From Schizochytrium sp. CCTCC M209059 (lineage: Eukaryota > Sar > Bigyra > Thraustochytrida > Thraustochytriidae), in contig KN805379.1 of NCBI GenBank assembly GCA_000818945.1, positions 627,756 through 691,755 of the forward strand: DNA of 64,000 nt, read 5' to 3'. Shown here one piece after another: positions 47,062 through 58,100 of this stretch. A program made the position numbers and the translations under genes. The notes beneath the pieces are model-generated. The model was not told where the DNA came from. It saw only the letters and a list, made by a program, of their open reading frames with translations, and did no database searches. Positions within the stretch are counted from its first letter, which is position 1; each line of letters opens with the position of its first letter.

Positions 47062-48330
47062 CCTCGTCCTCCCCCGCTACCTCCTTCCCGTCCCACTCCG
47101 TGTCCCGCTTTCCCCGCGAGTTTCCGCTCTGCTTGCCTGCCTGGGTCACAAGGCGCGCCGGGTCCTGCGAAGTCTCCGCGCTTCTCGCTCGCTCGCGAGC
47201 CGCGGCGTGGCGTGGCCCGGCACGGCACGGAGAGCCCCGCGCAGCGAGCGCGGCGCCGCTCCTCTCCTGCGCTCCTGCGCTCCGCTCTGCCCCGCTCTGC
47301 CCCGCTCTGCCCCGCTCTGCTCCGCTCTGCTCTGCTCTGCTCGCGGCGTGGCGCGGCCTGGCGCGGCGAGGCGTGTCGTCGCGGCGAGCGCAAGTTTCGG
47401 GTTTGCTTTCCGCGCTTGCTTTCTGCTCTTGCTTTTGCTTTCTGCTCTTGCTTTTGCTTTCTGCTCTTGCCTGCTTTGCGTTGCTTTGCTTTGCCTTGCG
47501 TTGCTTTGCCTTGCTTTGCCTCGCTTTGCGTTACTTTGCGTTGCGTTGCGATGCGATGCGATGCGGAGCGATGCGAGGCCTCGCCGTTAGGACGCGGGAT
47601 GCTCCGCTACGGTGCAGAAAGCCATCCCGCCGGAGCGGCCTCGCGAGCGCGCGTCGGCGCCGGCGCCGGCGTCGGCGTCGCGGCCGAGACGGGCCTGCCG
47701 CTCCTGGCGCCGCGGCGCGCTGAATGGCGCGGCCTCCGGAGCCTAGCCAGCCTGGACTGCGCGCGACAGGCGCCGCCGCCGTAGCTGCGGCCGCGCGAGC
47801 GAGCGAGCGAGCGAGGGGACCTGCCTCCCGCCCTCCCGGCACGAGCGAGCGAGCGAGCGAGCGTCGATCAGATCAAGCTTGAATCGATCGCCTCGCGCGG
47901 CATCGCGGGCTCGGGCTCTTCGATCGATTTCAACAATTTCGACGATTCTCGACCCGCGGCCGCAGCCGCCGCTGTGCCCGCGACCGCGAGTTCCGGCGCG
48001 ACGCGCCGCTTCGAGTTGGAGGCGAGGCGTCGTCGCCCGCCCGCGACAGCGACCATGGCGACTGCGACTTGCAGCCGGCCGGCCTCGCGGCTGATGCGAG
48101 GACCATCCCTCCGAAACGCGGAGGTGGTAGAAGCTGCACTCGTACGGGCAAGTGGTGCCGTGGACGGTTGGTACCGGTACCGATGAGCGGTACATGTGAG
48201 AGGGGGTACGGGTTATGGGTAAAGGGACCCACTGCAGTGGATGTTAGGCCTATTTTAGACCGGCCCGCCGGAGTTTAGAGGGCCCTCAGGTTGTGGAGAG
48301 GAGGCGAGGCGAGCAAGAAAGAGCTCGTCG

Positions 48331-48372
<42 letters not shown>

Positions 48373-48516
48373 CGGAGCAGCAAGCAAATTGGAGACGAGA
48401 GGAGAGGAGGAGAGAAGTGGACAGGGCTGGCTGTAGCAGCCGCGAAAGACCTGGGACGGGACCGGGTCCGGGACGCGAACGAGGTAGGCAAGGGAAGGTC
48501 TGAGGCCGTCGGCGAC
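47062..48516. other. 1.45-kb GC-rich spacer between divergent genes
   Basis: Putative divergent promoter for GCDH and TrpRS. Contains GCTCTGCCCC arrays (about 47276-47340), a 19-bp unit with TTTTGCTTTCTGCTCTTGC (about 47418-47470), TTGCTTTGC and GCGATGC arrays (to about 47570), GAGC arrays (about 47797-47860) and a (GCT)12 run. Nothing gene-like was recognised; long frames are made of these repeats. Confidence 0.5.
48333..48368. repeat. (GCT)12 trinucleotide microsatellite
   Basis: Pure GCT/CTG run about 150 bases upstream of the TrpRS start codon, probably in the promoter or 5' UTR. Confidence 0.9.
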
Positions 48517-49713
48517 ATGGCATCGACAGCGGTGGTGCGGCAAGTGCTCTCGGGCATCACACCGAGCGGCGTGCCCACGCTCGGCAACTATCTGGGCGCC
48601 CTGCGCAGCTGGATCTGGCTGCAAAGGGCGGTCTCCAACTCGGCCCGGGAAAATGGTGTCTTGTCCCTCGACGCGAGCCCCTTGAGCGAAGAGGATGCCC
48701 GCAGGGCGCTGGAGTCCTACGATCAAGACATCGCCGAGGTCGCCGCGAATCAAGGCGACCTCTCCTTTGCAGCACGTGCGCAAAAGACCGATGGCCACTC
48801 GCTCTTCATGATTGCAGACTTGCATGCCATGACTGTGCCTAAAAACATGGAGAACCTGCGGCAAAAGTCCTTCGAGCTCGTCGCCTCTTACCTGGCGTGC
48901 GGTCTCGACCCCAAACAAGCCGTGCTCTTCCAGCAGTCGCGCGTCGCGGCGCACTCCGAGTTTGCCTGGATCATGCAGTGCTACACATCCGTAGGCCGCC
49001 TCAATCGCATGACTCAGTTCAAGGAAAAGGCCGGGAAGCGGAGCGAAAACGCCACCGCCGGCCTGTACACCTACCCCTCGCTCATGGCGGCTGATATTCT
49101 CTTGTACAACCCCACCCACGTGCCTGTTGGTGATGACCAGATGCAGCATCTTGAGTTCACGCGTGACATGGCTGACCGATTCAACGACCGGGCCAATCTT
49201 GAACTTTTCAGGCCACCTGATGCCATCTATCAGGAAAGCGGCGCCGCGCGCATTATGAGCTTGCGCGATGGCAACAAAAAAATGAGCAAGTCGGATCCTA
49301 ACGAGGGATCGCGTATCCTTCTCACCGACTCTGCCGATAATATCGCGCGCAAGATCAAAAAGGCTGTCACTGACACAGCCGGAGCCATCTCGCGCGCAGA
49401 CCGCAAACATGATCGCCCTGCTGTTTTCAACTTGCTCACAATCTCCGCAGCTCTTCGTGGCACAGACCTTCGGGACGAACTCATCGCTTACGATGGGCGA
49501 ATGTGCTCAGAACTCAAGAATGATCTTACAGAGCTCCTCGTCGATGTCATTTGCCCGATTGGTGACGAGGTTCATCGTCTCCTCGACGATCGTGACGTGA
49601 TCTACAAGGTGTTGGATGACGGCGCTGACCGCGCGGCTGAGATTGCTAGCCTCACAATGAAGGACGTGCATCAGGTTATGGGTCTTACGCCTTTTTCCAA
49701 GGCCAACCCTTGA
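48517..49713 (+). CDS. WARS2: Tryptophanyl-tRNA synthetase, bacterial/organellar type
   Basis: 398 residues from the ATG at 48517. Class I synthetase charging tRNA-Trp. The HIGH-equivalent is in SGITPSGVPTLGNYLGAL; KMSKS is in NKKMSKSDPNEGS (about residue 255). Other matches: FMIADLHAMT, QSRVAAHSEFAWIM, SVGRLNRMTQFKEK, TYPSLMAADILLY and VPVGDDQMQHLEFTRD. This is the bacterial-type TrpRS, so a mitochondrial role is expected. About 45 residues are inserted between the first strand region (LRSWIWLQRAV) and FMIADLHA. The protein starts almost directly at the catalytic fold, so no mitochondrial presequence is visible; an unseen upstream exon or an internal signal is possible. Confidence 0.94.
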   Translation: MASTAVVRQVLSGITPSGVPTLGNYLGALRSWIWLQRAVSNSARENGVLSLDASPLSEEDARRALESYDQDIAEVAANQGDLSFAARAQKTDGHSLFMIADLHAMTVPKNMENLRQKSFELVASYLACGLDPKQAVLFQQSRVAAHSEFAWIMQCYTSVGRLNRMTQFKEKAGKRSENATAGLYTYPSLMAADILLYNPTHVPVGDDQMQHLEFTRDMADRFNDRANLELFRPPDAIYQESGAARIMSLRDGNKKMSKSDPNEGSRILLTDSADNIARKIKKAVTDTAGAISRADRKHDRPAVFNLLTISAALRGTDLRDELIAYDGRMCSELKNDLTELLVDVICPIGDEVHRLLDDRDVIYKVLDDGADRAAEIASLTMKDVHQVMGLTPFSKANP

Positions 49714-50658
49714 TGCTAGAAACCACCCCTTTAAAAAAAGAGAAAAAAAAGATATTTCCTGTCAACAACGCAGGCAATCTTGACGTTGCACGGAAGGTCT
49801 GCTGTTTCTCTTTGCCACAATGTCCCTTCTTACTCTACGCTTGCATACCTCAAAACTTGCCTGGACTGGTTACTTGTCTTTTTCGAAGCTGGGACATAAA
49901 TCGAGTGCTTTTGTGCTGTATTTCGCGAACGACTCGGATCCACAGTCAGTTTGCCTTTTTTGCGTCGCTTTACGGTCGTCCGAAGAACTCGTGGTCAATC
50001 CAGCCGTCCTCTATCGACTGCAAACTGTGATCAGCAGTGATAACCTAGAAAGGGTGTCGAAGCCATGTGATCACGAGCAAATTAATATGGTAGAATCATA
50101 TAGTCTGTGTATAAAAGAGTTTTCAATTCTGGCAAACGGCAGAACTATTTTATAGAGGATCATTTTTAAGCACACTTTGGAGGCCCAAATTTGGTCATCG
50201 AGGAAGTCATTCACAAGGGCAAAGCGATGTCTAAGCAAAGAAATTGCGCTATATGTTTTATAAGGACGATGACACGCTGTGCAATCTGTGGGATTTCTTT
50301 GCATGCATTTTCTTCTTGTCTTTGCAAAGGAAGGCACACAAGCTGCTTCGTGGATTTACATACATACATATATTGCATATATTGATACATACACACGCGC
50401 AGCTCCGGGTCAACAATATCAGCACAGAGGCCGGTGCTCCAAGTTCGATCAGTAGCAGCTCAAGACTCGTCTCTAGCCCGGCCTCTCTATCATGATCCCT
50501 CAAGCTCAAGCTTTCAGCCTTTGTAAAACGAAGATGGAGACGAGCGTCGCACCGCCGTTAAAGTGCTAAGCCTAGTAACAATTCTAACCACGCAGCGCCA
50601 AAGCTGCGTGGGCGAGGCAGGCAGGCTGGCAGGCTGGTAGGCTGGCAGCGACGCAATT
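49714..50658. other. AT-richer intergenic spacer
   Basis: 945 bases, clearly less GC-rich than other spacers, with an A-rich patch just after the TrpRS stop and an ATACATAC-type patch at about 50357-50390. An ATG frame at 49820-50155 (111 codons) has no recognisable domain and was not accepted as a gene. The right end (about 50605-50650) has GGCAGGCT repeats just before the next ATG. Confidence 0.45.
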
Positions 50659-53600
50659 ATGGACTTCCTGAGCGGGCTCGGCAGCGGCGGCGCCGGCGGC
50701 GCCAACAATGGTGACGCAAACCGCGTAGCAGAGGCTGTCCGTGCTGTACAAACAGCGGCCATGGATGCCGAGCGGCTCGACGCAGCAACAGCACTCAAGC
50801 GACTCGCCTTCGGGGAAGCCTCCGCGGCGGGCCGTGAACAAAAGAGCAGCGCCGTGAGCAAGCAGGCGCTTGGCGATAACTTCCCCGCGCTTTTTGAGCT
50901 TGTGGCTCGCAAAGATCTGGACGAGGAGATCAAGCAAACCGTGCTCGATGTCCTCAACCGGGCCTGCGAGGCCGAAGAGCCCCCAGAAGATGACGCCTCG
51001 CTCATCCCAAATGCTGCTCCTAGCACGCTCAGCGGTACGGGCGCCGTGAATTTTGCGTGGCTTCAGGCACCGCTCGCAAACACAGACCGCATCCTCGAAG
51101 ACAAGACTTGGTTTGAGAGCCTTCTCGAGTCCCTCGTGAGCCCCGAGCAGTGGACACGACTTGCCACCATCCAGCTGCTCACAACGCTTCGCAACAACCG
51201 GCCAAGTCAAATGGAAAAGTCAGTCGAGACAACTCCTGCGGGCATGCAGCGATTGGTCGACGTCCTCGACGCCAATGAGGAAGTCGTCCGAAATGAAATG
51301 CTGCTCCTGCTTCGCTCTCTCACAGAAAATAACGAGCAACTCCAAAATTTTGTCGCCTTCAGGGATGGCTTTGCAAAGCTGTTCCAGATCATAGAAATTG
51401 AGCAGCAATACGACAATGACATGATCGTTGTAGACTGTCTCACAATCATGAACTGGGTTCTTCGCGGCAATCCTCTTACCCAAAAACTCTTTGCGCAGAG
51501 CGGTCTGGTGTCGCGTCTCGAAGGCGTCTTGGCTTTGCCAAGGGTCAAGCCACCAGCTACGCACGATGACAGCGGAATGGAAAGTGGCTTTGGTCGACGC
51601 GAGGATCAAAATGACGAACCAGGTTCCCCGCTCAGCGCCGCTGCCTTTGACGTAGATTGCAGCCCCGTCAGGCTGCACTACATGCGACAGGCCTTGGAAC
51701 TTTTATCCAACCTCGTCTCTGGCCTTTGCCCCGGCCCTATTCTCGACCAGCCGTGGTTTGATCCCGACGGAGCCTACGTTTTCCCCACCTCGCGTCCCGA
51801 TGAAGTTGTAGCCGCCGTACTCGAGCGACATCGTCGCCATCGCCTGCAGCAACAATCGCAGGATCAGGAACACATCAACAAAAACAAGCTAGTTGCAGGC
51901 GCACAAGACCTGCAAGGAAACGGAAAAGACGGAAGGCAAGACAGACAAGCTAGCAGCAGCAAAAGGAACATGGTCATGTCTGCAGATGAGGAGGCGGAAA
52001 TTCGACGGCGACACGTCGCACAACTCCGAGAAATGCAGGCCACCGTAGGAGGCTGCATTCCTGTCGTGGAGGCTATTGCCCAAATTGCCGTGGGCCTTCC
52101 TTCGGACGCTCTGGACCGATCCCGTTTCAACAGTATCGGCAGTGGATCTCTCGATGATATGGACTCGCTCGTATCGTGGGGAGAGCTTCGCCAGCAGGCC
52201 TTTTACCTTCTTGGAGACATTGTCTGCGATAACGAGATGGTGGCGCAGCAAATTCTCCACATGCAGGTGGTCGCGCCGGCAAACAGCGCTCTTTCCTCCG
52301 CGGCGGGCGTCGCCCTGCGTCTCAACGATGCCGCGCGCAAGAAGGATCTGCGTCATGGTCTCTCGATGCCTCGCGCAGAACAGCGCATCTCCACGCGCTC
52401 TACCGTCGCGTCAGGGGCCACGTTGCTCGCCCTACATGCCGCCACAGTCGAGGAAAAGGCAGCTGCAAGCTACTTTATTGAATGTCTCTTGTACAACAAC
52501 CCGACCGTGCAGATCAGCGTCGTTGGTCACGCACTTACGCCTCCTCCAGAATCCGTTTCCGATGTTGCCGTTAGTTCCCTCGTTGCGCCGCCTGCCGGTC
52601 GCCTGCTCGCAGAGACGCTTTCAGACGCATCTGTGGTTTGCATCACCTCTGCAAAAGCTGCCGCGCACGCATCGATGGCGGGGCAGCTTGATCCTTTGGC
52701 GGCGCAAGACAAGGAAGAGCAAGAAGCTGAGGCGAGCGTTGTTCACAGCCGCGCTGGACGGCTCATGGAAACCCTCATACGAGACAATGCGACATGCCAA
52801 GAGCTTGCCCTCCGCATCCCGGCAGGCGCCCCTCGCGCGGGTTTCAAAAATTCGCAGCTCCAAGCCTCGCTCTCAGCTGTTGCTGCCTCTGCCATTTCTT
52901 CTCAATCCAACGTCAATGGTGGCGATTTCGACGGCGGCGGGGCAGGTCGAGATGCAAGCGAGGACGATGTAGAGCTTGCAGAGGGCGCGTTCTTTGACAT
53001 CTTTGTCAAGGACCTGGCGCAAGCAATGCGAGCCTACGCTTCCTCGCCCCGCGCGCGTCTCAAGACCTGCGCTCTGGCCCTCTTTCGCCTCTTCGCGCTC
53101 TGGATAGATGGTTGTGCAATCGTCGCAGAGAAATTGCTTGCCTCGTCCGCGAGTCTTGTTCTTTTTGATGCCGCCGCTGGCGTTGTGCAGGCCAACGCAC
53201 AGGGCTCTTCACATGAAGACGTGGACATTGCGGGTCTCGCGGCACTTTGCGTGGGCCTGAGTTTGCGCGCCGTCAAGAGTTCCAAAGCTCGCGACGATAT
53301 CCTTGCCCTTGTTTCGGGGCGAATCGGCTTTGAAGTCTTTTCGGATCGCATCACGCGCCTCGAGCGATTGCCTGAACTGAAGATGGCTGGCCTTTCCAGA
53401 CGCGCTCGCCAGCAGCAGGCGAATGCTCTGGGCAAACCAACGCACACTGAGCTTGACTTACTCCAGATTCCGCGCTATGACAAACGCTTTTTTGAGCGTG
53501 TGCAACGGAGCGCAAAAGCCATCCAAGAGGCAATCATTGCCATGTACACGGGAAGTGAAGATCAAGCCGCGGATGGGGACGATCCTGATGGCGTCCCCGA

Positions 53601-54579
53601 GGATCCTTCTCAGCTTCAGGAAAAGTACAGAAATCTCGTCCGCGTCGGCGAGCAGTACAAAGACATCATTCGAATGCAGGACAAGGAAATTGGGCAGTTG
53701 CGTAAGGTCATCAAAGCAAACAATATTGACGAGGCTGCTGGAGATACCGTCGCTGACGCCCAAGAGCTCAAAGTCCTTCAACGCACCATTGATAACCTGC
53801 AGCAAGACAAGGACAACCTCGCGGCTGAACTTGAGAATGCAAAACGCGAACTTGAGCAGCAGACGCGTGAGCTCGAACAGGCACAGGCACAGGCACAACT
53901 TGCCCAGTCACGCTCCGCCGAGGTAAATCTGGAAACCGCCGGCGACGAGATTGAATCCCTCCGCGCCCAACTCGAGGCCGCACGCACAGAGCTCGAAACG
54001 CTGCGCGGTGATGGATCATCGGATGTCAAGGCTGTCGCCGTATTGCAGCGTGTGCTTGACGTTTTTCGAGACGAGGCGTCCTCGAGCGCAGTCGAACACC
54101 TTCCTCTTTTAGCGCGGGCTGCTCGCGACGCACATGTGCGTGGCGATGCACTCGAGACCTGGCTTCTGGCTGCTTCCGATTTAGCTGCTGCCTTTACAGA
54201 ATATGGTGCCGCCGTTGAGATTCTTGAGGCGAGCGTCGATCCAACCTCTGACATGCAAGCCAAGATGGATCTCATGGCGCAGCGAAGGTCTGATGCTGGA
54301 GCTGTGCCAGCTGTGCAAACGCAAGGTCTTGATGATTTTTCGTCACGAGCACTTCAAAGCGATAATGCTCGTCTTTTGCTCTTGCTCGCCAATCAAGAAA
54401 TGGACCGGTTTCTCTTGCTGCAAAAGTTGCGCGAACTCGGGGGCGAGGACGCAGAGAGGACGTTTTTGCGCAATAGCGCCGCCAATCTCCATCAGGCGCT
54501 CTTTTCTGCCACTGCAACTCCAGAATTTCCAACGCCGAGTCCGCGAAGAGAAGAAGATCCTGTCAGTCCGTCATCATAA
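50659..54579 (+). CDS. USO1: General vesicular transport factor p115/Uso1-like tether
   Basis: 1,306 residues from the ATG at 50659. The first about 920 residues are armadillo-like helices resembling the Uso1/p115 head, especially about 165-295: TPAGMQRLVDVLDANEEVVRNE, LLLLRSLTENNEQLQNFVAF and VVDCLTIMNWVLRGN. The expected head-then-coiled-coil order holds: a heptad-rich region (about 990-1120, KVLQRTIDNLQQDKDNLAAE and following) comes next, then about 180 residues and a short acidic/Pro/Ser tail. p115/Uso1 tethers COPII vesicles at the cis-Golgi with Rab1 and golgins. The head carries several Gln/Lys/Ser-rich insertions (about 395-440 and 770-785), making it longer than animal p115. Confidence 0.88.
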   Translation: MDFLSGLGSGGAGGANNGDANRVAEAVRAVQTAAMDAERLDAATALKRLAFGEASAAGREQKSSAVSKQALGDNFPALFELVARKDLDEEIKQTVLDVLNRACEAEEPPEDDASLIPNAAPSTLSGTGAVNFAWLQAPLANTDRILEDKTWFESLLESLVSPEQWTRLATIQLLTTLRNNRPSQMEKSVETTPAGMQRLVDVLDANEEVVRNEMLLLLRSLTENNEQLQNFVAFRDGFAKLFQIIEIEQQYDNDMIVVDCLTIMNWVLRGNPLTQKLFAQSGLVSRLEGVLALPRVKPPATHDDSGMESGFGRREDQNDEPGSPLSAAAFDVDCSPVRLHYMRQALELLSNLVSGLCPGPILDQPWFDPDGAYVFPTSRPDEVVAAVLERHRRHRLQQQSQDQEHINKNKLVAGAQDLQGNGKDGRQDRQASSSKRNMVMSADEEAEIRRRHVAQLREMQATVGGCIPVVEAIAQIAVGLPSDALDRSRFNSIGSGSLDDMDSLVSWGELRQQAFYLLGDIVCDNEMVAQQILHMQVVAPANSALSSAAGVALRLNDAARKKDLRHGLSMPRAEQRISTRSTVASGATLLALHAATVEEKAAASYFIECLLYNNPTVQISVVGHALTPPPESVSDVAVSSLVAPPAGRLLAETLSDASVVCITSAKAAAHASMAGQLDPLAAQDKEEQEAEASVVHSRAGRLMETLIRDNATCQELALRIPAGAPRAGFKNSQLQASLSAVAASAISSQSNVNGGDFDGGGAGRDASEDDVELAEGAFFDIFVKDLAQAMRAYASSPRARLKTCALALFRLFALWIDGCAIVAEKLLASSASLVLFDAAAGVVQANAQGSSHEDVDIAGLAALCVGLSLRAVKSSKARDDILALVSGRIGFEVFSDRITRLERLPELKMAGLSRRARQQQANALGKPTHTELDLLQIPRYDKRFFERVQRSAKAIQEAIIAMYTGSEDQAADGDDPDGVPEDPSQLQEKYRNLVRVGEQYKDIIRMQDKEIGQLRKVIKANNIDEAAGDTVADAQELKVLQRTIDNLQQDKDNLAAELENAKRELEQQTRELEQAQAQAQLAQSRSAEVNLETAGDEIESLRAQLEAARTELETLRGDGSSDVKAVAVLQRVLDVFRDEASSSAVEHLPLLARAARDAHVRGDALETWLLAASDLAAAFTEYGAAVEILEASVDPTSDMQAKMDLMAQRRSDAGAVPAVQTQGLDDFSSRALQSDNARLLLLLANQEMDRFLLLQKLRELGGEDAERTFLRNSAANLHQALFSATATPEFPTPSPRREEDPVSPSS

Positions 54580-55120
54580 GTAAGACGGAAGCTTCACCCA
54601 TACACGGACGCATGGATGCGCATTCACACGCGCACGTGAGAAGGAAGGCATTTTAATGAGTGTTCCATCGGTAAGACGAACGACTTCGATTTGAGCTCGC
54701 CGACAGCACTTACTGCCTTCTGCGAGCCGATTATGTGTTCAAAGGAAGGGCGTTGAGTCCGCAGATTCTTCTCTTTAGATCGAGCCCTATAAGTCGAGAT
54801 AGTTTGCACCCGATATCTCATCGGAGCAGCTTTTGTTCAATGATTGCAGCTGCTTGCAATCGCAAATTTCTGTGCACAGCAAATCTGGGTTAAAGAATCT
54901 CCGAAAACTTATTATTACGAAAGAGATGTTGTTTTCTAATGACCTAGAAGAGAATTTAAAGCGAGTATACTAAAAGAAAGTATTCATGTCGCACTTTTGC
55001 AAACAAGATGCACAGACACAACCCAACCCTGCCACTGATTGCGGTATACACGAAAAAAAACGATCAAAGAAAGATAGCTTTATTTCGTGATGATGGGCGC
55101 CCACTCCGGAGTGAACGGGT
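54580..55120. other. AT-richer spacer between convergent genes
   Basis: 541 bases between the p115 stop and the stop of the C2 protein. It is AT-richer than coding DNA, with TAAAGAAAG-type patches. Presumably both 3' UTRs. Nothing else seen. Confidence 0.45.
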
Positions 55121-58100
55121 CTAAAGCATGCCGACAATCTTGGACTTTGTCAAATTCGTATTTTGAAGGCAATGTGTCCGCAGATTCTGAATCCAAAAGT
55201 CCCGTTTGTCAATATTGTTGGCCACAAGATAGGTCCGGACGCGCTTTCCGAGCTGGTTCTGCTTCATATCAGCAAGCGTTTTGCTCGTATGAGACAAGAT
55301 ATCATCTCCCTCATTGTGCAAAGACCCTGTATCTCCTCGCGCGTCCTCTGAACGCAACTTGTAGCGCTCAGGATGCTCGATGACAATTGTGCAGTCAAGC
55401 GTTCCGCCAGAGACGCCCTTTTTTCGCAAGTACTGGGCATCCGCTGAATCAGGCAGCACCGGGGACACCTCGACGAGTTCACCAAAGCCTCCCTGCGCCA
55501 CGCGCGCAAGCATATCGCCCTTCTCTAACCAGTAGAGAAGCTGATGGTGCGCGATCGCAAAATAAAAGCGACGCCATTGCTTGCTACGGGCCCGCTGAAG
55601 AATGCGCAAGTGACCAAACGCCTTACAGTCCGACTCGGAGATGATATACTTGCTTTCCTGGGCCTCTCGAGCGCGGTTCTGGAGTACTTGATTCCTTAAT
55701 CCCCCAAAGTTCATATACTTTTCACGAACGTTTTGCAAAAAGACATTTCCCGGCTTCTTCTGCCCTTCGGCGCTTTCCACGCGGTTGTTGTCTGACATAT
55801 AGTCGTTTGCCGACCCGCCCTTAGAGTAACCCAGGGCGCCGAGCAACGGCCCATTTGTGTACAGCTCCACGAGATCATCGTTTGTTGGCACGAGAGCCAT
55901 AATGTGCTTGAATTTCACGACCAATACGCCGAGCGGCCGAAACCTCTCCGTGAAGAGAAAGATGCCGACAAAGAGAACAATGTAACGCGATGGCACAAGG
56001 ATGAAGAGTACCAGCAGCGCGGCCGTCACCTTCATCATAAAGTGCGTTTTACGAGGGTGAGTCCAATTGAAGAGATTCTTGAGCTGTTCCATCGTATTGT
56101 TAATTGCAAAGAGATTATCCTGGAAGATTTGCAGGTTCTTAAAGACCACACGCGACTGCTCGATCAGGCCTCCTTTGTCTGCCTTCTTGGCTTCCTGTGT
56201 CGCTCTGTAGGCCTCCTCAGCGCCGGGATCAGGAAGCATCAGCTGAGCACGCACCAAAATCTCTCCAAAGGGGGGACCCTCTTGCTGCCAATGGAAACCG
56301 AGATCCGTGTTGGCTCTGGTCATTTGACGGGGCTCCTCGTCTTCGACTGCAGACGTCCCGCTGTCAAACTCCGATTTGGCGTCCGAGTCCGTTCGCTCCA
56401 GCACAGAGTCGAGAGATGCGTACGACTCAATGTGCATCGGCAACTCGCTTCCCTCAGAAGAGAACCTGCGCGATTCCTCTTCGCCGATACGCGAGGAGAT
56501 TTCTTCAAGGCCATCAGCGCCATCGTCTTCCGCCGCATAAGACGCTTCGTCTTCCGCATCTGCGGTTTTCGATTTGCCGGCTTGAGCTCTGAGAAGCTTG
56601 GATAGCGGCGTTTTGAAGATGGAGCTCGAGAGCGAAGTTCGCGGTCCACGAGAAACGCGCGCAACAGTCTTAACGCTGCGCGCTCGCGACGTAGTCGAAT
56701 AACGACGACCTTGCGCGCAAGACCAAAGCTGGCGGTCCGCTTTGCTACTGTCGAAACGCAGACCGAGTGGAATCCACTTTTCTACGATGGGCTGTTCGTT
56801 GGCGCTGTCATCAGCAATGATTAAGGACAGTGGAATGCTTGCGCGTCCGATAAAGTCACGATGAGTGTAGTTGTCCTCATCAAAGACATCAAAGACAAGG
56901 GTCGTCTCCATGTTACTCCACGGTTCGGAAGACGTGACGTGCTCTTGAGCTGTCGTCACTTCCATTGCGTCCTCATCGGAATCAAAATCGTAGTCATCGC
57001 TATTACCCCCACTTCTCACTCGTCCCGAAGACGAGCGCGTCGGCGTTCTCGCCTCCGCGACAGAAGTCGCTTGCAAACCGCTTGCTGAGAGACCCTCGGT
57101 CATGATTTTAGGATCCCGAAAGCTTTCCTGAATGCCACGCAAGGTGAGAGAGAGCAAGATGTCGCCGGCTTTACTCCAGCGCGTGAGGCCGCCGTCACCC
57201 TCTTTCATGTTGCCGTCGCCGAGGTCTTCTGCCTGAGCGCCGCTGCTAGGAGGCACCGCTTGGGGCGAATGGCTTTGTTCTTCCGCGAAGACTTCGAGTG
57301 GAAACCACTGATTGACGCTCACGTCGCTTCCCGCGTCTGCAAGAAGCTTGAGCGGAATAAAAGCATACGACACATCTTTCATGCTCCCGGATTTCGAGCG
57401 CTCAGGATTGGAAGACGATCGAAAGGTAAGAACGAGAGCATCACCCGGGTCCACACGGACGTCATGTCCAATGCGGAGCTGCTCGTTCCACATTGGGTTC
57501 AAGAACGCACGAGCGACCCGTGTCGAGATGGCAGCAGGCAGCTGTGACTCTTGTTGCAAGATAATGTCATGCAAAAGCTTCTTGTCAAGGGGCGAGTAAG
57601 CCGTCTCCTCCTTTAGCAGTTCCTGTCTGGCAATGGCGCCCTCCGAATCAAGCTGATGCGCGCCTGGAAGCCAGCTGAGCTCCGCGGCGAGGCGCTTTTG
57701 CTCCTTATTCATGGTGTCACTAATGGACATGCCGCGGTAGAGGTCGTGTGGCACACCCATGCTCGACACAATCGAGCTTGTCATCGATATTGCTTCGCTG
57801 CTCAGGCTCTGCATCCTTGTTCTGTCCATAGATTCTGCATCTGAATTTTCGGCTGCCTCAATGCAATCTTGAAACGCATCAATCTCGTCGATCGTTGACG
57901 TGTCGGAAGATCGACGATATGCGGCCGTTCGGCGGTACCGTAGCGCTGAGGACTTGCGCCGAGACCTGCCGGACCCGGATGCGCCAAGTGCGTCGCTCTT
58001 GCTGCGCGCCGACTGAAGCGCGTGCCGCTGTGCATGCAAGAGTGCAAATGGGACAACCCGCGCCGTCACCTGGAAGCCTGTGTCCAGCTTGTAAAGAGAA

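Noticed and set aside
49820..50155. 111-codon ORF in the spacer after TrpRS
   Set aside because: No domain, no repeat of host codon bias, and a length expected by chance in AT-richer DNA.
54580..55120. tRNA or other small RNA genes in AT-richer spacers
   Set aside because: No B-box-like GGTTCGAATCC sequence or cloverleaf arrangement was found in this or other spacers by eye; a dedicated search could still find one.
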